The notes under the pieces are model-generated. The model was given only the letters and a program-made list of their open reading frames with translations, was not told where the DNA came from and ran no database searches. Positions 15,931 through 24,087 of a stretch of 64,000 nucleotides of DNA are shown in pieces. This DNA is from Nocardia terrae (GTDB lineage: Bacteria > Actinomycetota > Actinomycetes > Mycobacteriales > Mycobacteriaceae), in contig NZ_WRPP01000001.1 of assembly GCF_009760405.1 (NCBI RefSeq), positions 1,240,001 to 1,304,000 on the forward strand. Direction: 5' to 3'. How positions within the stretch are numbered: position 1 is the first letter of the stretch; each line of letters begins with the position of its first letter. A program made the position numbers and the translations under genes.

Positions 15931-16141
15931 AGCCTGCCTCCTCCCAACTTCCCGGAAACCGAATAACCTTCGCCGACAGGGTCTTTTCCGGATCGGTCTT
16001 GATGATCTGCCCGGCCGCCATCTTCCGTTCACACAACGCGGTCAGGCAGTCGTGATGCAGCACAAGCGATTCCATCGCCTCGGAGCATGTCATCGTCGGT
16101 TCCCCATCGCGGACATCGCAACTCTCGAGTCGTTCGTACAT
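15911..16141 (-). CDS. small Cys-rich hypothetical protein
   Basis: A 76-residue protein without a recognised family. It contains six Cys (ESCDV, MTCSEA, HHDCLTALCERK, and CGTC at the end), and the spacing HHDCxxxxC suggests possible metal binding. ATG 16141 is used; an upstream in-frame TTG at 16153 is possible. It lies 13 bases after the stop of the small membrane protein and overlaps the next gene, so the three are probably co-transcribed. Confidence 0.5.
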   Translation of the reverse strand: MYERLESCDVRDGEPTMTCSEAMESLVLHHDCLTALCERKMAAGQIIKTDPEKTLSAKVIRFPGSWEEAGCGTCDP

Positions 16142-16154
16142 GTCCACGTTCAAT

Positions 16155-16283
16155 TCACCGCCGATGCCTACCCGTGCTTCTCTTATACCGACCGGTATTT
16201 CGAATATCTTCGACCAGAATGGCGGCGAAAGTTATCACCGATGTGCCGGTCAATAGTGTCAAAGCCCAAGCATCCCAGGTCAT
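16155..16283 (-). CDS. single-helix membrane micro-protein
   Basis: A 42-residue protein beginning MTWDAWALTLLTGTSVITF and continuing AAILVEDIRN: one transmembrane helix (about residues 4-26) followed by a basic tail (RYKRSTGRHRR). The start ATG 16283 has an excellent ribosome site, CAGGAGTCGAA. Topology is probably N-out with the basic tail in the cytoplasm. It is the first gene of a leftward mini-operon divergent from the XRE regulator. Confidence 0.55.
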   Translation of the reverse strand: MTWDAWALTLLTGTSVITFAAILVEDIRNTGRYKRSTGRHRR

Positions 16284-16441
16284 TTCGACTCCTGTTGCTT
16301 TCGGTTCGTTTCCCTCCTGACTAATCATGCACCCAAGCTCGCGCATCAATCCGTGTATGGCGCACAGTCCTGCCAAATAAGCTTGAGGTGCATGACCAAC
16401 ATGTGCGTAGAGAACACTCCCCAGATAGCGAGGCTAACGAA

Positions 16442-17344
16442 ATGGCCGGTCTGACGGTCTCGCGCATGGATTTTGGAAACTTCATGAAATCTGTGCGATC
16501 GAAAGCGCCCCGCACCGCCTTGTCGGCGGCGGCGGCCCACCTCGATGTCACGCGATTTGTCTTGATGCGTATGGAGGAAGGCGCGCCAACTAGGCTCACC
16601 AAGCCGCAAATCAAGGATTTGCTCGGTTATTACCACGCTTCACCGGAGGATCAGGCCAAGGCCCTCGCGTTGCTCGAAGAGGTTCGGGCGCAGGACAATG
16701 CGGCCAAGGTGCAGGGAAACTCGAAGGGGTTCTGGAAGCCCTACAGTGACCAGGTCGCACCGAACTTCGAGAAGCTCCTCCGGCTCGAAGGAGTAGCAGA
16801 CCAGATCATCACGTACCAACCAGTCATCGTGCCGGGCCTGCTGCAAACGTCCGACTACCGGCGGGAGATCATTCGAGTCACCTTGCCGCGCTTGTCGGCG
16901 GTGGATGTGGAACGGCGGGTCGAGCTCACCCAGAAGCGGCAAACCCGGTTGAACGATGCAGGGTTTCGACTGGAGGCGTTCATCTCCGAAGCGGTCTTGT
17001 GGAACAGGCCCGGACTGCCGGAGGTCATGTCGGCCCAACTGCGGTGGCTCGCCGAAGTCGGCGATCGCGACAATGTCGAGATCAGAGCGCTCCCGTTCGC
17101 CATCGGCCCGCACCCGGGGCTGGTCATTCAGCAGTTCATCATGGTCCACCTGCCCAAGGGGCCGAGCGGGATGACCTTGCCGCCGGTCGTGTACGCCGAG
17201 GGTGCCATCGGCAGCGTCCTTCACGAGAACCAGGAGGAGATCGACGAATATCGTGAAGCGATCGCCGGTCTGCGCGCTGTAGCGTTGTCCCCGGAGAGCA
17301 CCAAGGACTTGCTGGTGCGAATCGCGAAGGAGCACAACGCATGA
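16442..17344 (+). CDS. XRE helix-turn-helix regulator with DUF5753 domain
   Basis: A 300-residue protein. Residues 10-70 form a helix-turn-helix (FMKSVRSKAPRTALSAAAAHLDVTRFVLMRMEEG). Residues 95-290 are the DUF5753 domain, with the signatures LEGVADQIITYQPVIVPGLLQTSDYRREI, RQTRLND and LPFAIGPHPG. These proteins pair with DUF397 proteins by the hundred in Streptomyces and Nocardia and regulate development or secondary metabolism; some act like an antitoxin-like partner of the DUF397 protein. The start ATG 16442 is chosen at the first well-placed Met. The stop overlaps the DUF397 start (17341-17344). Confidence 0.9.
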   Translation: MAGLTVSRMDFGNFMKSVRSKAPRTALSAAAAHLDVTRFVLMRMEEGAPTRLTKPQIKDLLGYYHASPEDQAKALALLEEVRAQDNAAKVQGNSKGFWKPYSDQVAPNFEKLLRLEGVADQIITYQPVIVPGLLQTSDYRREIIRVTLPRLSAVDVERRVELTQKRQTRLNDAGFRLEAFISEAVLWNRPGLPEVMSAQLRWLAEVGDRDNVEIRALPFAIGPHPGLVIQQFIMVHLPKGPSGMTLPPVVYAEGAIGSVLHENQEEIDEYREAIAGLRAVALSPESTKDLLVRIAKEHNA

Positions 17345-17532
17345 GGAAGCCGATTATTAGCGAGTGGTACAAGTCGAGCTTCTCCGATGCCGGTAAGGAG
17401 TGCATCGAGGTGCGCCACGACCCCGCCGTCACCCTGGTCCGCGACACGAAGGATCGCGGCCGGGGTCCGATCCTGTCTTTCCCCGCCGAGGCGTGGACCG
17501 CGTTCCTCGCCAGCGACGTCTGGCGACGCTGA
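17341..17532 (+). CDS. DUF397 protein
   Basis: A 63-residue DUF397 protein: WYKSSFSDAGKECIEVRHDPAVTLVRDTKDRGRG at the start, then LSFPAEAWTAFLASD. The order (W-x-K-S-S-x-S, EV, VRDS/T, LxFxxxxWxxF) is the family hallmark. DUF397 proteins partner with the XRE-DUF5753 regulator encoded just before, with overlapping ATGA codons ensuring matched synthesis. The molecular function of the small partner is not established. Confidence 0.93.
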   Translation: MRKPIISEWYKSSFSDAGKECIEVRHDPAVTLVRDTKDRGRGPILSFPAEAWTAFLASDVWRR

Positions 17533-17553
17533 CGACCGGCACCTGCCCACCCT

Positions 17554-17620
17554 CATCGAGGGGCACATCAGCGAGGGGTTTTTGTCTGAATTGTCCCCTC
17601 CACTGTTGTGCCACTCGATG
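17554..17620. repeat. GAGNGGCACA palindromic repeat, copy B
   Basis: CATCGAGGGGCACA (17554-17567) pairs with TGTGCCACTCGATG at 17607-17620 with one mismatch. The inner part repeats copy A's GGCACATCAGCGAGGGG exactly, then a T-rich loop. It lies 22 bases after DUF397 and would end that transcript. Confidence 0.75.
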
Positions 17621-17697
17621 AAATTGCGAGTAATCGCGAAAGTAACGGGTGGGGATTTGCCACGATGTTCCTGGCAACACCAATCCAGGAGGTCGGA

Positions 17698-18021
17698 ATG
17701 CTATCTGCGAAGCGGCTTGCTGTTAGCGCTGCCGTTGCCGCCACCGCGTCCGTGGGCTCTCTGCTCGTCGGCGCCGGCACGGCTCACGCTGATGATGTCC
17801 CGGTGTGGCAGGCCAATTGCCACGTCTACAACATCTTCAATACGGGCGGAATGTCCCTTTGTGAACTCGGTGCCTGGCATCAGGTGAAACTCACCTGCAT
17901 CGCCTGGCCCGTCCCGTTCACCTACTGGAAGTACGGCCCCATCCAATACGGCCAAAACCAATCCTGGGCCAGCTGCGACTCCTACAACGCCTTGGTCAAC
18001 GTAGAAGTCATCCAGGCATAG
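17698..18021 (+). CDS. secreted small protein with four cysteines
   Basis: A 107-residue exported protein. Residues 1-32 are a Sec signal peptide (MLSAKRLAVSAAVAATASVG, cleavage after AHA before DDVPVW). The mature 75 residues are rich in aromatics and contain four Cys (NCHVY, SLCEL, LTCIAW, ASCDSY), fitting two disulfides. CCAGGAGGTCGGA precedes the ATG. I do not recognise a named family; small disulfide proteins of this kind are frequent among Nocardia exported proteins. It is transcribed alone, after repeat copy B. Confidence 0.75.
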   Translation: MLSAKRLAVSAAVAATASVGSLLVGAGTAHADDVPVWQANCHVYNIFNTGGMSLCELGAWHQVKLTCIAWPVPFTYWKYGPIQYGQNQSWASCDSYNALVNVEVIQA

Positions 18022-18177
18022 ACCCGCTCACCTCGCGGCAGGTCAGCGGAACCGGGGAAGGCTCCGCTGGCCTGCCGCCGCCCCCGAACAGCCATGCCGA
18101 CGACCATGCATCCTGGCATGCAAACGTCGAGAGGGCATGTGCTCGAATGCATTCTGGTGGCGGGGATCGTGGTCGGG

Positions 18178-18633
18178 TCAGATTCCCAGCAGGCGGGCGC
18201 GGGCTTGTTGGTGTTCTTCGTGGGTGATTTTGCCTGCGCGGTACAGGTGTTCCAGTTCGTCCAGGCGTCGTTCTGTGCTGGGTGCGGGATCGAATGTCGC
18301 GCTGTTGGCTATGCGGGCCTGCCATTGCAGGTCCGCGGTGAGGGGATCGATCCCGAGTTCGCGTGCCGCTCGATAGCGGCGGACCGCCGTGTAGATGCCG
18401 AAGCTGACGATCGCGACCATGACCAGCACGACCACGGCCAAAAAGATCTGACCGCCGACCGGAATGCCGGGCGACGGATCGCTCACGTGCGGAAGCCCCG
18501 TGTCACCGACTCCCTGACCCTCGAGCGTGCAGCCGAGCTTCTCCGCGAGCGCCTGCTGCACCTCGGGTGGGGGTGGAGGCTCACCGGCAGGCTGTTCAAA
18601 GTTGCAGATAGGAGCGGTCACCCTGCGCAGCAT
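18178..18633 (-). CDS. membrane protein with SHOCT domain
   Basis: A 151-residue protein. After a Pro-rich, Cys-containing N-terminal part, residues 60-85 are one transmembrane helix (QIFLAVVVLVMVAIVSFGIY). The C-terminal 30 residues, RRLDELEHLYRAGKITHEEHQQARARLLGI, are a textbook SHOCT motif (LxxLxxLxxxGxITxEEFxxxKxxLL), a short helical hairpin found at the end of many actinobacterial proteins and thought to mediate oligomerisation. No catalytic domain is present. It is transcribed alone towards the secreted-protein gene. Confidence 0.8.
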   Translation of the reverse strand: MLRRVTAPICNFEQPAGEPPPPPEVQQALAEKLGCTLEGQGVGDTGLPHVSDPSPGIPVGGQIFLAVVVLVMVAIVSFGIYTAVRRYRAARELGIDPLTADLQWQARIANSATFDPAPSTERRLDELEHLYRAGKITHEEHQQARARLLGI

Positions 18634-18949
18634 ACTTTCAGCAATCTCATGGAGTTAGCGGGGCCCGCGGATCGCCGGAACGAGATTCGGGAAAGTCGTG
18701 GACGCAAAGCGAGATGAGCTCGCGGCCGTTCGGGTGCACGGCATCTCATCGGTGGCTTCGATCGACGCTATGAATCTCGAATTATTGTCTGCTAGAGCGA
18801 TTTTCATTCCAGTGCGGTCCCGACTCGGGCGGCGACCACTCCCTATTCGAATGTGATGCGTCCCACTGTCGCCTTTCGTGACCGGTAAGCGGCATGCCAA
18901 TCTGGCGATAGTTGCCGACTGTTTGCTGATGGGTTGATGGGAGAAAGCT
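18634..18949. other. divergent intergenic region
   Basis: About 316 bases between the SHOCT gene and a rightward mini-operon. It probably holds both promoters. I see no gene, repeat or clear operator. Confidence 0.4.
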
Positions 18950-19147
18950 TTGGGGAGGGCACAATACACCGCGGCGTCCTGCGTCGCGGTGGTGAGCGCT
19001 GCGGTGCTGGTCGGCGCTTTCACCGATGCTCTCACCGAGATCTACGGTGGCCGCAAACTCGCGACAGGCTGGCCCAGCTACAAAGCCACAATCAATGGCA
19101 GCACCGCCCAGGTGGTCTTCAAATACAACGACCTGGAGGAGGTATGA
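18950..19147 (+). CDS. small exported or membrane hypothetical protein
   Basis: A 65-residue protein from TTG 18950, preceded by GGGAGAAAGC. Residues 8-24 (ASCVAVVSAAVLVGAFTDAL) are hydrophobic, a signal peptide or anchor, followed by a polar part ending NDLEEV. I do not recognise it. The last codons form GAGGAGGT, which could serve as ribosome site for the next gene. It starts a mini-operon with the following two membrane proteins. Confidence 0.45.
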   Translation: MGRAQYTAASCVAVVSAAVLVGAFTDALTEIYGGRKLATGWPSYKATINGSTAQVVFKYNDLEEV

Positions 19148-19163
19148 AATTCGTGCGGTCATC

Positions 19164-19334
19164 GTGTACACGCTGGTGAGTCTGCCGCTGACCGTCAGCG
19201 TGATTCGCGGTGAACATTTCGATCTGCGCTGGACCAGCATTCTCGGCTGGCTCATGACGGTCCTGACCATCACCTGCTGGAGCTGGATCATCGTCACGGC
19301 AGTCCGGGACCGTCTCAGGAGCAGGCATCGATGA
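19164..19334 (+). CDS. two-helix membrane hypothetical protein
   Basis: About 56 residues with two hydrophobic segments (VYTLVSLPLTVSVI and ILGWLMTVLTITCWSWIIVTAV) separated by a short polar loop. The start is uncertain: GTG 19164 is the first usable start in this frame, but the good ribosome site GAGGAGG lies about 25 bases upstream and points to ATG 19144, which is out of frame and ends after 11 codons. A frameshift or ribosome re-initiation is possible. The stop overlaps the next ATG (19331-19334). Confidence 0.4.
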   Translation: MYTLVSLPLTVSVIRGEHFDLRWTSILGWLMTVLTITCWSWIIVTAVRDRLRSRHR

Positions 19335-19834
19335 GCACAACGGGCGAGAAAGCCACTGATAATCCGTCTGAAGAATCGGAATCCGCGACGAGTTCCCGGT
19401 ACCTCGTCGTGGCGCTCATCGCCGCCGTGATCGCGGTGTTCGCGATCGTCGCCGCCCGGCACGGATCCGATAGTTCGGCACAGTCCACGGACGAGGCAGC
19501 CGTGACATACGCGGTTCAGACCGTCGTGACCGCCGCCAACACCGGCGACAAGAAGACACTCGCCGACCGTACTTGTGGCGATGTCGGGTTACGAATGACA
19601 GCGGGGGACCGCCAGGTTGTCGTCGCCGGTCGTAAGGCCGCCGATCCGGACGCTTCCGTTCCGGTGATCACGGTCCGGGATTTCCACTACACGACCATCA
19701 CCGGCGACGTCGCCACCACGTACGGACGGGTCCTGGGCAAACTGGGCGCCGCAGCGGGCGCTGAGAAGATCGCCTACTTCGCCCTCGCCCGCACCGGCGA
19801 TACCTGGAAGCTCTGCACCGCTGAAATCCGCTAG
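19331..19834 (+). CDS. anchored NTF2-like extracytoplasmic protein
   Basis: A 167-residue protein: a short cytoplasmic head, one transmembrane helix at about residues 24-42 (YLVVALIAAVIAVFAIVAA), then an extracytoplasmic domain with a helix (VTYAVQTVVTAANTGDKKTLADRTCGDVG) and mixed strands ending DTWKLCTAEIR. The layout resembles Mce-associated and similar NTF2-fold proteins with one disulfide. Function is unknown. The start overlaps the previous stop. Its TAG stop overlaps the stop of the convergent DUF2786 gene in the palindrome CTAG at 19831-19834. Confidence 0.6.
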   Translation: MSTTGEKATDNPSEESESATSSRYLVVALIAAVIAVFAIVAARHGSDSSAQSTDEAAVTYAVQTVVTAANTGDKKTLADRTCGDVGLRMTAGDRQVVVAGRKAADPDASVPVITVRDFHYTTITGDVATTYGRVLGKLGAAAGAEKIAYFALARTGDTWKLCTAEIR

Positions 19835-21111
19835 GAATCGAGGTGGGCGCGGTCGGCGGCGGCGCGGCCCGCGTGCCAGCCCTCGGCGTCGGGGACGGAG
19901 ATGCGGGAGGTTTTCACGCTGGGGAAGTAGGTGTCGACGGCGGTGTCGACCCGGAGTTGGTGTGAGGCCAGGACCGGTAGCAGTCGTTCCGGCTCGGGCG
20001 CTTTCGCGATCGTCTCGGCATTGGCGCGGGTGAGTCGCTCTCCGATGCGGGTGGCGTAGGCGATGAGGAAGGACTTGCGGAACGGGCGGGTGCGGGCCGA
20101 GTCGCGGGCGTCGCCGGTGGCGATCATGGCGCGGGTCGCCTGCACCAGCAGAGAAGTGGTGAGCAGCTCGGCGGCGTCGAGGTCGGCTTCGTCGCCGACG
20201 AGGGAGACGAAACCCCATTCGGCGGAGAAGATCGCGCGGCAGCGGTTGGCGTTCGCGACGGCGTCGACCAGCAGGGCCTTCGCGTCGACGTACGGCGTAT
20301 CCAGCCAAAGTCGGCGCGCGGCAGGCAGATCCGGTGCGGCCGCGTCGGCCTCGAGCAGGACGCGATCGATCGCGTACTTGGTCATCAGCTCCTGCGCTTT
20401 GGCCGACAGCACCTCGGCTTCCTCCGGGAACGAGGTGGATTCGGCCTTCGCGAGCAGTCCGCGAATCCGGCCCAGCGCCTTCTCGTCGACAGCATGGTGT
20501 GCGGTGCGCGCGGGTCGCGCCGTGCCCGGCAGCGGCCGGATGAGTTCCATTCGCGGCAGCTGGAACAGCAGTGCCAGCGCCTCGATCACCGCGCTCACCG
20601 CCTCCTCGGCGATCAACAGCTGCTTGCCCGCCCACTGCGCGAGATGCGGATTCGCCTGCGCCCACCAGATTTTCGCGCCCAACTCGTCGAGCTGGGCCCG
20701 CCACGTCTCGTCCACGGTGTCCGCAGCGAACTGTCCCATGTACGCGGCCATCAGATCGATCAGATACGCGACCGCGAACTCACCGACCCGACGTCGCGCG
20801 GCCTGATGAATATCGGCGGGCAGCCAGCCGCTCTCGAACGCCGTCGTAATCGCCTGCCGCCCGGCCAGATACGCGCCACTCTCCAACGCCGGAGTGAAGC
20901 CGTCCCCGGCCAGTGCCGCAGCGAATCGCCGCACCGCCCGCGCATCACCCTTGGCTGCCTCCAACGCGCCCGTCAGAATCGCGTACCCGATCTGTTCGGG
21001 ATTCGCGTCCCCCTCACCCAGCGCGGCGCGCACGGAGTCGAACCCGCCGCCCGAGTCGCGCTCCTGCCGCGCCCGCTGCGCGGCCGCCCGATGCCGCCGG
21101 TTCTTCCCCAT
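19831..21111 (-). CDS. DUF2786-containing protein
   Basis: A 426-residue soluble protein. The segment around residues 220-262, ALGRIRGLLAKAESTSFPEEAEVLSAKAQELMTKYAIDRVLLE, is the DUF2786 motif (IRKLLALAESTxxxxEAxxAxxKAxxLMxKY). The N-terminal half is helical and Ala-rich, with MGKNRRHRAAAQ at the start. ATG 21111 is chosen because GGAGGTGAG precedes it directly; the frame continues 21 codons further. DUF2786 proteins occur in phages and actinobacteria and are of unknown function. The gene ends in the CTAG overlap with the convergent membrane protein. Confidence 0.8.
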   Translation of the reverse strand: MGKNRRHRAAAQRARQERDSGGGFDSVRAALGEGDANPEQIGYAILTGALEAAKGDARAVRRFAAALAGDGFTPALESGAYLAGRQAITTAFESGWLPADIHQAARRRVGEFAVAYLIDLMAAYMGQFAADTVDETWRAQLDELGAKIWWAQANPHLAQWAGKQLLIAEEAVSAVIEALALLFQLPRMELIRPLPGTARPARTAHHAVDEKALGRIRGLLAKAESTSFPEEAEVLSAKAQELMTKYAIDRVLLEADAAAPDLPAARRLWLDTPYVDAKALLVDAVANANRCRAIFSAEWGFVSLVGDEADLDAAELLTTSLLVQATRAMIATGDARDSARTRPFRKSFLIAYATRIGERLTRANAETIAKAPEPERLLPVLASHQLRVDTAVDTYFPSVKTSRISVPDAEGWHAGRAAADRAHLDS

Positions 21112-21273
21112 CTCACCTCCACCGATACCCGAAGCCTTGAACGATAGAGGAGCATCGGAAACCGTCGAGGTCACACCCGGCGGTCGCGCGATCCGGCATC
21201 ATCGATCGGTCCGCGGCACCGCAAGCCCGTCGCACCTCCCGAATCGCGTTGACTGCGCGTCTACGGTGGAGCA

Positions 21274-21708
21274 ATGGCAACGGTCAGGCAGATTCAGGTC
21301 ACCTTCGACTGCGCGAACCCCGAACGCGTCGCCCGATTCTGGTGCGAGGTGCTCGGCTACGTCATCCCACCGCCACCGCCCGGCTTCGCCGACTGGAACG
21401 AATTCGACAACTCGCTCCCGCCCGAGCGTCAGGGCTCGGCCTTCGCGTGCATCGACCCCACCGGCGTGGGCCCGCGCCTGTTCTTCCAGCGCGTCCCCGA
21501 AGGCAAGGTCGTGAAGAACCGCGTCCACCTCGACGTCCGTGTCGGCACCGGCCTCGTCGGCGCCGAGCGGGTAGCCGCCCTCGAAGCCGAATGCGCACGG
21601 CTGCTGGCCCTCGGCGCGACTCGCGTCCAGTTGCTGACCGCCGACGGTTTCAACGAGTCCTGCCTCGTCATGCAGGACGTCGAGGGCAACGAATTCTGCC
21701 TCGACTGA
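21274..21708 (+). CDS. VOC-family glyoxalase-like protein
   Basis: A 144-residue protein with two beta-alpha-beta-beta-beta modules of the vicinal-oxygen-chelate fold. QIQVTFDCANPERVARFWCEVLGY is the usual first module, and NRVHLDVRVG and MQDVEGNEFCLD supply the second-module ligand positions (His near residue 83, Glu near 139). This Glyoxalase_6-like subgroup is common in actinobacteria and its members bind or modify small molecules; the true substrate is unknown. Monocistronic; ATG 21274. Confidence 0.82.
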   Translation: MATVRQIQVTFDCANPERVARFWCEVLGYVIPPPPPGFADWNEFDNSLPPERQGSAFACIDPTGVGPRLFFQRVPEGKVVKNRVHLDVRVGTGLVGAERVAALEAECARLLALGATRVQLLTADGFNESCLVMQDVEGNEFCLD

Positions 21709-21781
21709 GCTCGGGTGTGAGCGCGGCGATCTCACCTAAGCTGATGGGTGATTTGTCTGATTTCGACGTGAGGAGGACAGC

Positions 21782-22393
21782 GTGATCGCTGCGGTGGTGA
21801 TCGATCTCGACGGGACCTTGATCGAATCGACCGGGCTGTGGCACGCGGCGCTGCGCGCTTGCCCGCCGACCGTGACCGGTGAGATCGCGATCCGTGACCG
21901 GTGTACCGATTACCTCGTCGAGCGGGCGGGGACGCTGCGTCCCGTGCCGGGCGCCGAGGCGTTGGTCCGCGTGATCGCCGGATACGTTCCGGTGGTCGTC
22001 GCCACCACCGCCCCGGCCAGGTACGCGGCCGCGTTGACCGACCACCTGCCCGCGCTGTTCGACGCGGTGTCCAGCATCGTCGTCGGCGACCCGGCCGACG
22101 GGCGGACGCCCGCCGAACTGCTGGAAACCGCTGTGGAGTCACTCGGCATGGCGCCGCACGAGGTTGTCGCGCTGCTCAACTCCAGCTCCGGACTGCTCGC
22201 CGCCGACGCCCTGGGAATGCGAGCCATGGCGCTCGCCGACCCGCACCACCCGCTCTCGCCCGAGGTGGCGTCGGCGGGCATCCCGATCAGCCCCGGGCCG
22301 CACCATGCCGCGGTATCGCTGCTGCGCCTGTTCCGGACCGAAGGCTCGATCCCGTTGCGCTGGAAGCTCATTCGACAACTGCTGCCCGTGTAG
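21782..22393 (+). CDS. HAD-superfamily protein with degenerate active site
   Basis: A 203-residue HAD-like hydrolase with motif I intact (VIDLDGTLIES, residues 6-16) and motif II Thr in VVATTAP. Motif III usually offers Lys, but here reads DGRTPAEL, and the motif IV acidic pair (VGDSxxD) is replaced by LLNSSSG. The protein may have lost phosphatase activity or need a different metal arrangement. GAGGAGGACAGC gives a strong site for GTG 21782. It is near-monocistronic after the VOC gene. A phosphoglycolate phosphatase-like ancestor is plausible. Confidence 0.72.
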   Translation: MIAAVVIDLDGTLIESTGLWHAALRACPPTVTGEIAIRDRCTDYLVERAGTLRPVPGAEALVRVIAGYVPVVVATTAPARYAAALTDHLPALFDAVSSIVVGDPADGRTPAELLETAVESLGMAPHEVVALLNSSSGLLAADALGMRAMALADPHHPLSPEVASAGIPISPGPHHAAVSLLRLFRTEGSIPLRWKLIRQLLPV

Positions 22394-22456
22394 CCCCTGG
22401 GATCGGCACAACTCCCGCTTCGCCTCCCGGCCGGGGCGCGGCCGTGGATCGAGTCC

Positions 22457-23935
22457 TCAGTTGTAGGACTTCGCGACCCCGTCGAGGAGGCGCTCGAGGG
22501 TGTCGTAGTCGGGCGGGGTGACCTGGTTGACGAGGTTCACATCCACCGGGACCTGGTGTGCCGAGGTGACATTCGTGAACAGGCTCACGTCGGTGGGGCG
22601 GAAGCCGTGTTCGGCGGCCAGGCGCTGCAGGTCCGGGTCGGTGGTGAGCAGCTTGCCGATCTGGTCGCCCTTGTCGTTCAACGGCACCACCGTGTGCTGG
22701 GACATGACGGTCGGCTGCGGGTACATCAGAACCATGTCGGGCTTGAGCTGGTTGTGGACGGCCGCGTCCACGTACTGGGCCTCGTAGATCCAGGCCATCG
22801 GGACCGTGCCCATGCCGTTGGACAGGTAGTCCTTGAACGGACCGTCACTGCTGGACTCGGTGAAGCCCTGCCGGGTGAACAGGCGCGAAACCCGCGACAC
22901 CGCATAGTCTTCGGCCTTCTCACCGCGCACGATGGTGTTGTCATTGGCGACGTAGGCCGTCACCGCCAGGTACATGGCCGCCGAGTTGGAGGTGCGCGGG
23001 TCGGTCGTGGACACCAGCACGTTCTTGGGCACCTGGTAGGTGGAATTGCCCTCGAGTTGATTCCACTGGACCCCCTTCTCGGCCAGCGAAAGATACTTCC
23101 CGACATCGAGGGTGGTCGTCGCGCCCGGCTGCACGATCCCGGCCTGGGTCAGCAGATCCGCGATCGGCTTGAACGTGGCGACAGCCATGGGGGAGGAGAA
23201 CGGCACGTACTTCCCGCTCACCCCCGCCTGCCGCTGAATCCGTTCCGCGGCAGCCGAACTCGACGGGAACGCGAAGTCGTACTTCTTCAGATCCACCGAG
23301 GTGGCGATCTGCCGCGACCCGGCGGGCTCCACCTCCACCTTGAACCCGTGCTCGGCCAGCGCGTCGGCCACCTTCGGATCGTCGAAGAACGCCGACTTCT
23401 CCGAGCCGACCACGCCGCGCACCGTCGTCAACGCGGGCGCGGCCGCCGTGCCCGACGGCGAATCCGACGGCCACACCGCCACGGTCACCGCCACCGCGAG
23501 CACCCCGGCCACCCCGGCCGCCGCCACCCCCAGCGTCCGCTTGTTCTCCACCAGCCGCGCGGGCACGAACCGGCCGGCCACGGCCGCGAAGACGCTCGTG
23601 GTGTCCGCCGACCGCACATCGGGCGAATCATTCTCGCCGCCTTCGCCATTCGGCCGCGGCTGGTCGACAACAGTCGACTTCGCCAACTCGACCGTCGTCG
23701 CGCTCTGCTTGGCCCGCGTCGGATCCAACTCCCGCCGCGCAATCCGCTCGACGAGAATCGGTACGAACTCCCGCACCGAATGCCCCTCGAACCGCTTGCG
23801 CACCGCCCCCACCACGGCCTCCACCCGCTCCGCCGGGTGCGCCTCGCCATAGTCGTCGACCAGGCGATTCGTCACCTCGCGTAGCGCCTTCTCCTCCCGG
23901 GCAGCCTTCTCTCCGGGGGCAGCGTTCACCGCCAC
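22457..23935 (-). CDS. membrane-anchored binding protein with cytoplasmic three-helix domain
   Basis: A 492-residue protein with three parts. Residues 8-65 (EEKALREVTNRLVDDYGEAHPAERVEAVVG..) form the three-helix bundle dimerisation domain seen in actinobacteria. Residues 135-160 are one transmembrane helix (LGVAAAGVAGVLAVAVTVAVW). The outer 330 residues look like a periplasmic solute-binding protein, with a strand-rich start (VVGSEKSAFFDDPKVADALAEHGFKVEVEPAGS). Start GTG 23935 follows GGGAGATGCT; the frame is open upstream. A sensor or substrate receptor facing outwards and reporting to the cytoplasm would suit this layout, which is inference. No partner transporter is adjacent. Confidence 0.7.
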   Translation of the reverse strand: MAVNAAPGEKAAREEKALREVTNRLVDDYGEAHPAERVEAVVGAVRKRFEGHSVREFVPILVERIARRELDPTRAKQSATTVELAKSTVVDQPRPNGEGGENDSPDVRSADTTSVFAAVAGRFVPARLVENKRTLGVAAAGVAGVLAVAVTVAVWPSDSPSGTAAAPALTTVRGVVGSEKSAFFDDPKVADALAEHGFKVEVEPAGSRQIATSVDLKKYDFAFPSSSAAAERIQRQAGVSGKYVPFSSPMAVATFKPIADLLTQAGIVQPGATTTLDVGKYLSLAEKGVQWNQLEGNSTYQVPKNVLVSTTDPRTSNSAAMYLAVTAYVANDNTIVRGEKAEDYAVSRVSRLFTRQGFTESSSDGPFKDYLSNGMGTVPMAWIYEAQYVDAAVHNQLKPDMVLMYPQPTVMSQHTVVPLNDKGDQIGKLLTTDPDLQRLAAEHGFRPTDVSLFTNVTSAHQVPVDVNLVNQVTPPDYDTLERLLDGVAKSYN

Positions 23936-24087
23936 AGCATCTCCCTCGACCTCACACCGAATTCCGTTGCGCAGCAGCAGAATGCGAAACGCCACGCCGC
24001 CGAGACCCTATGCCCCGAGAGTGCCCGCCCATGATCGCCAACGCAAACGTCAAGTGCGCCTTCGGCGAATTCCTGGTGACGTCTGGC

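Noticed and set aside
18094..18717. Plus-strand frame of 207 codons
   Set aside because: It is antisense to the SHOCT protein, which has a membrane helix and a textbook SHOCT motif.
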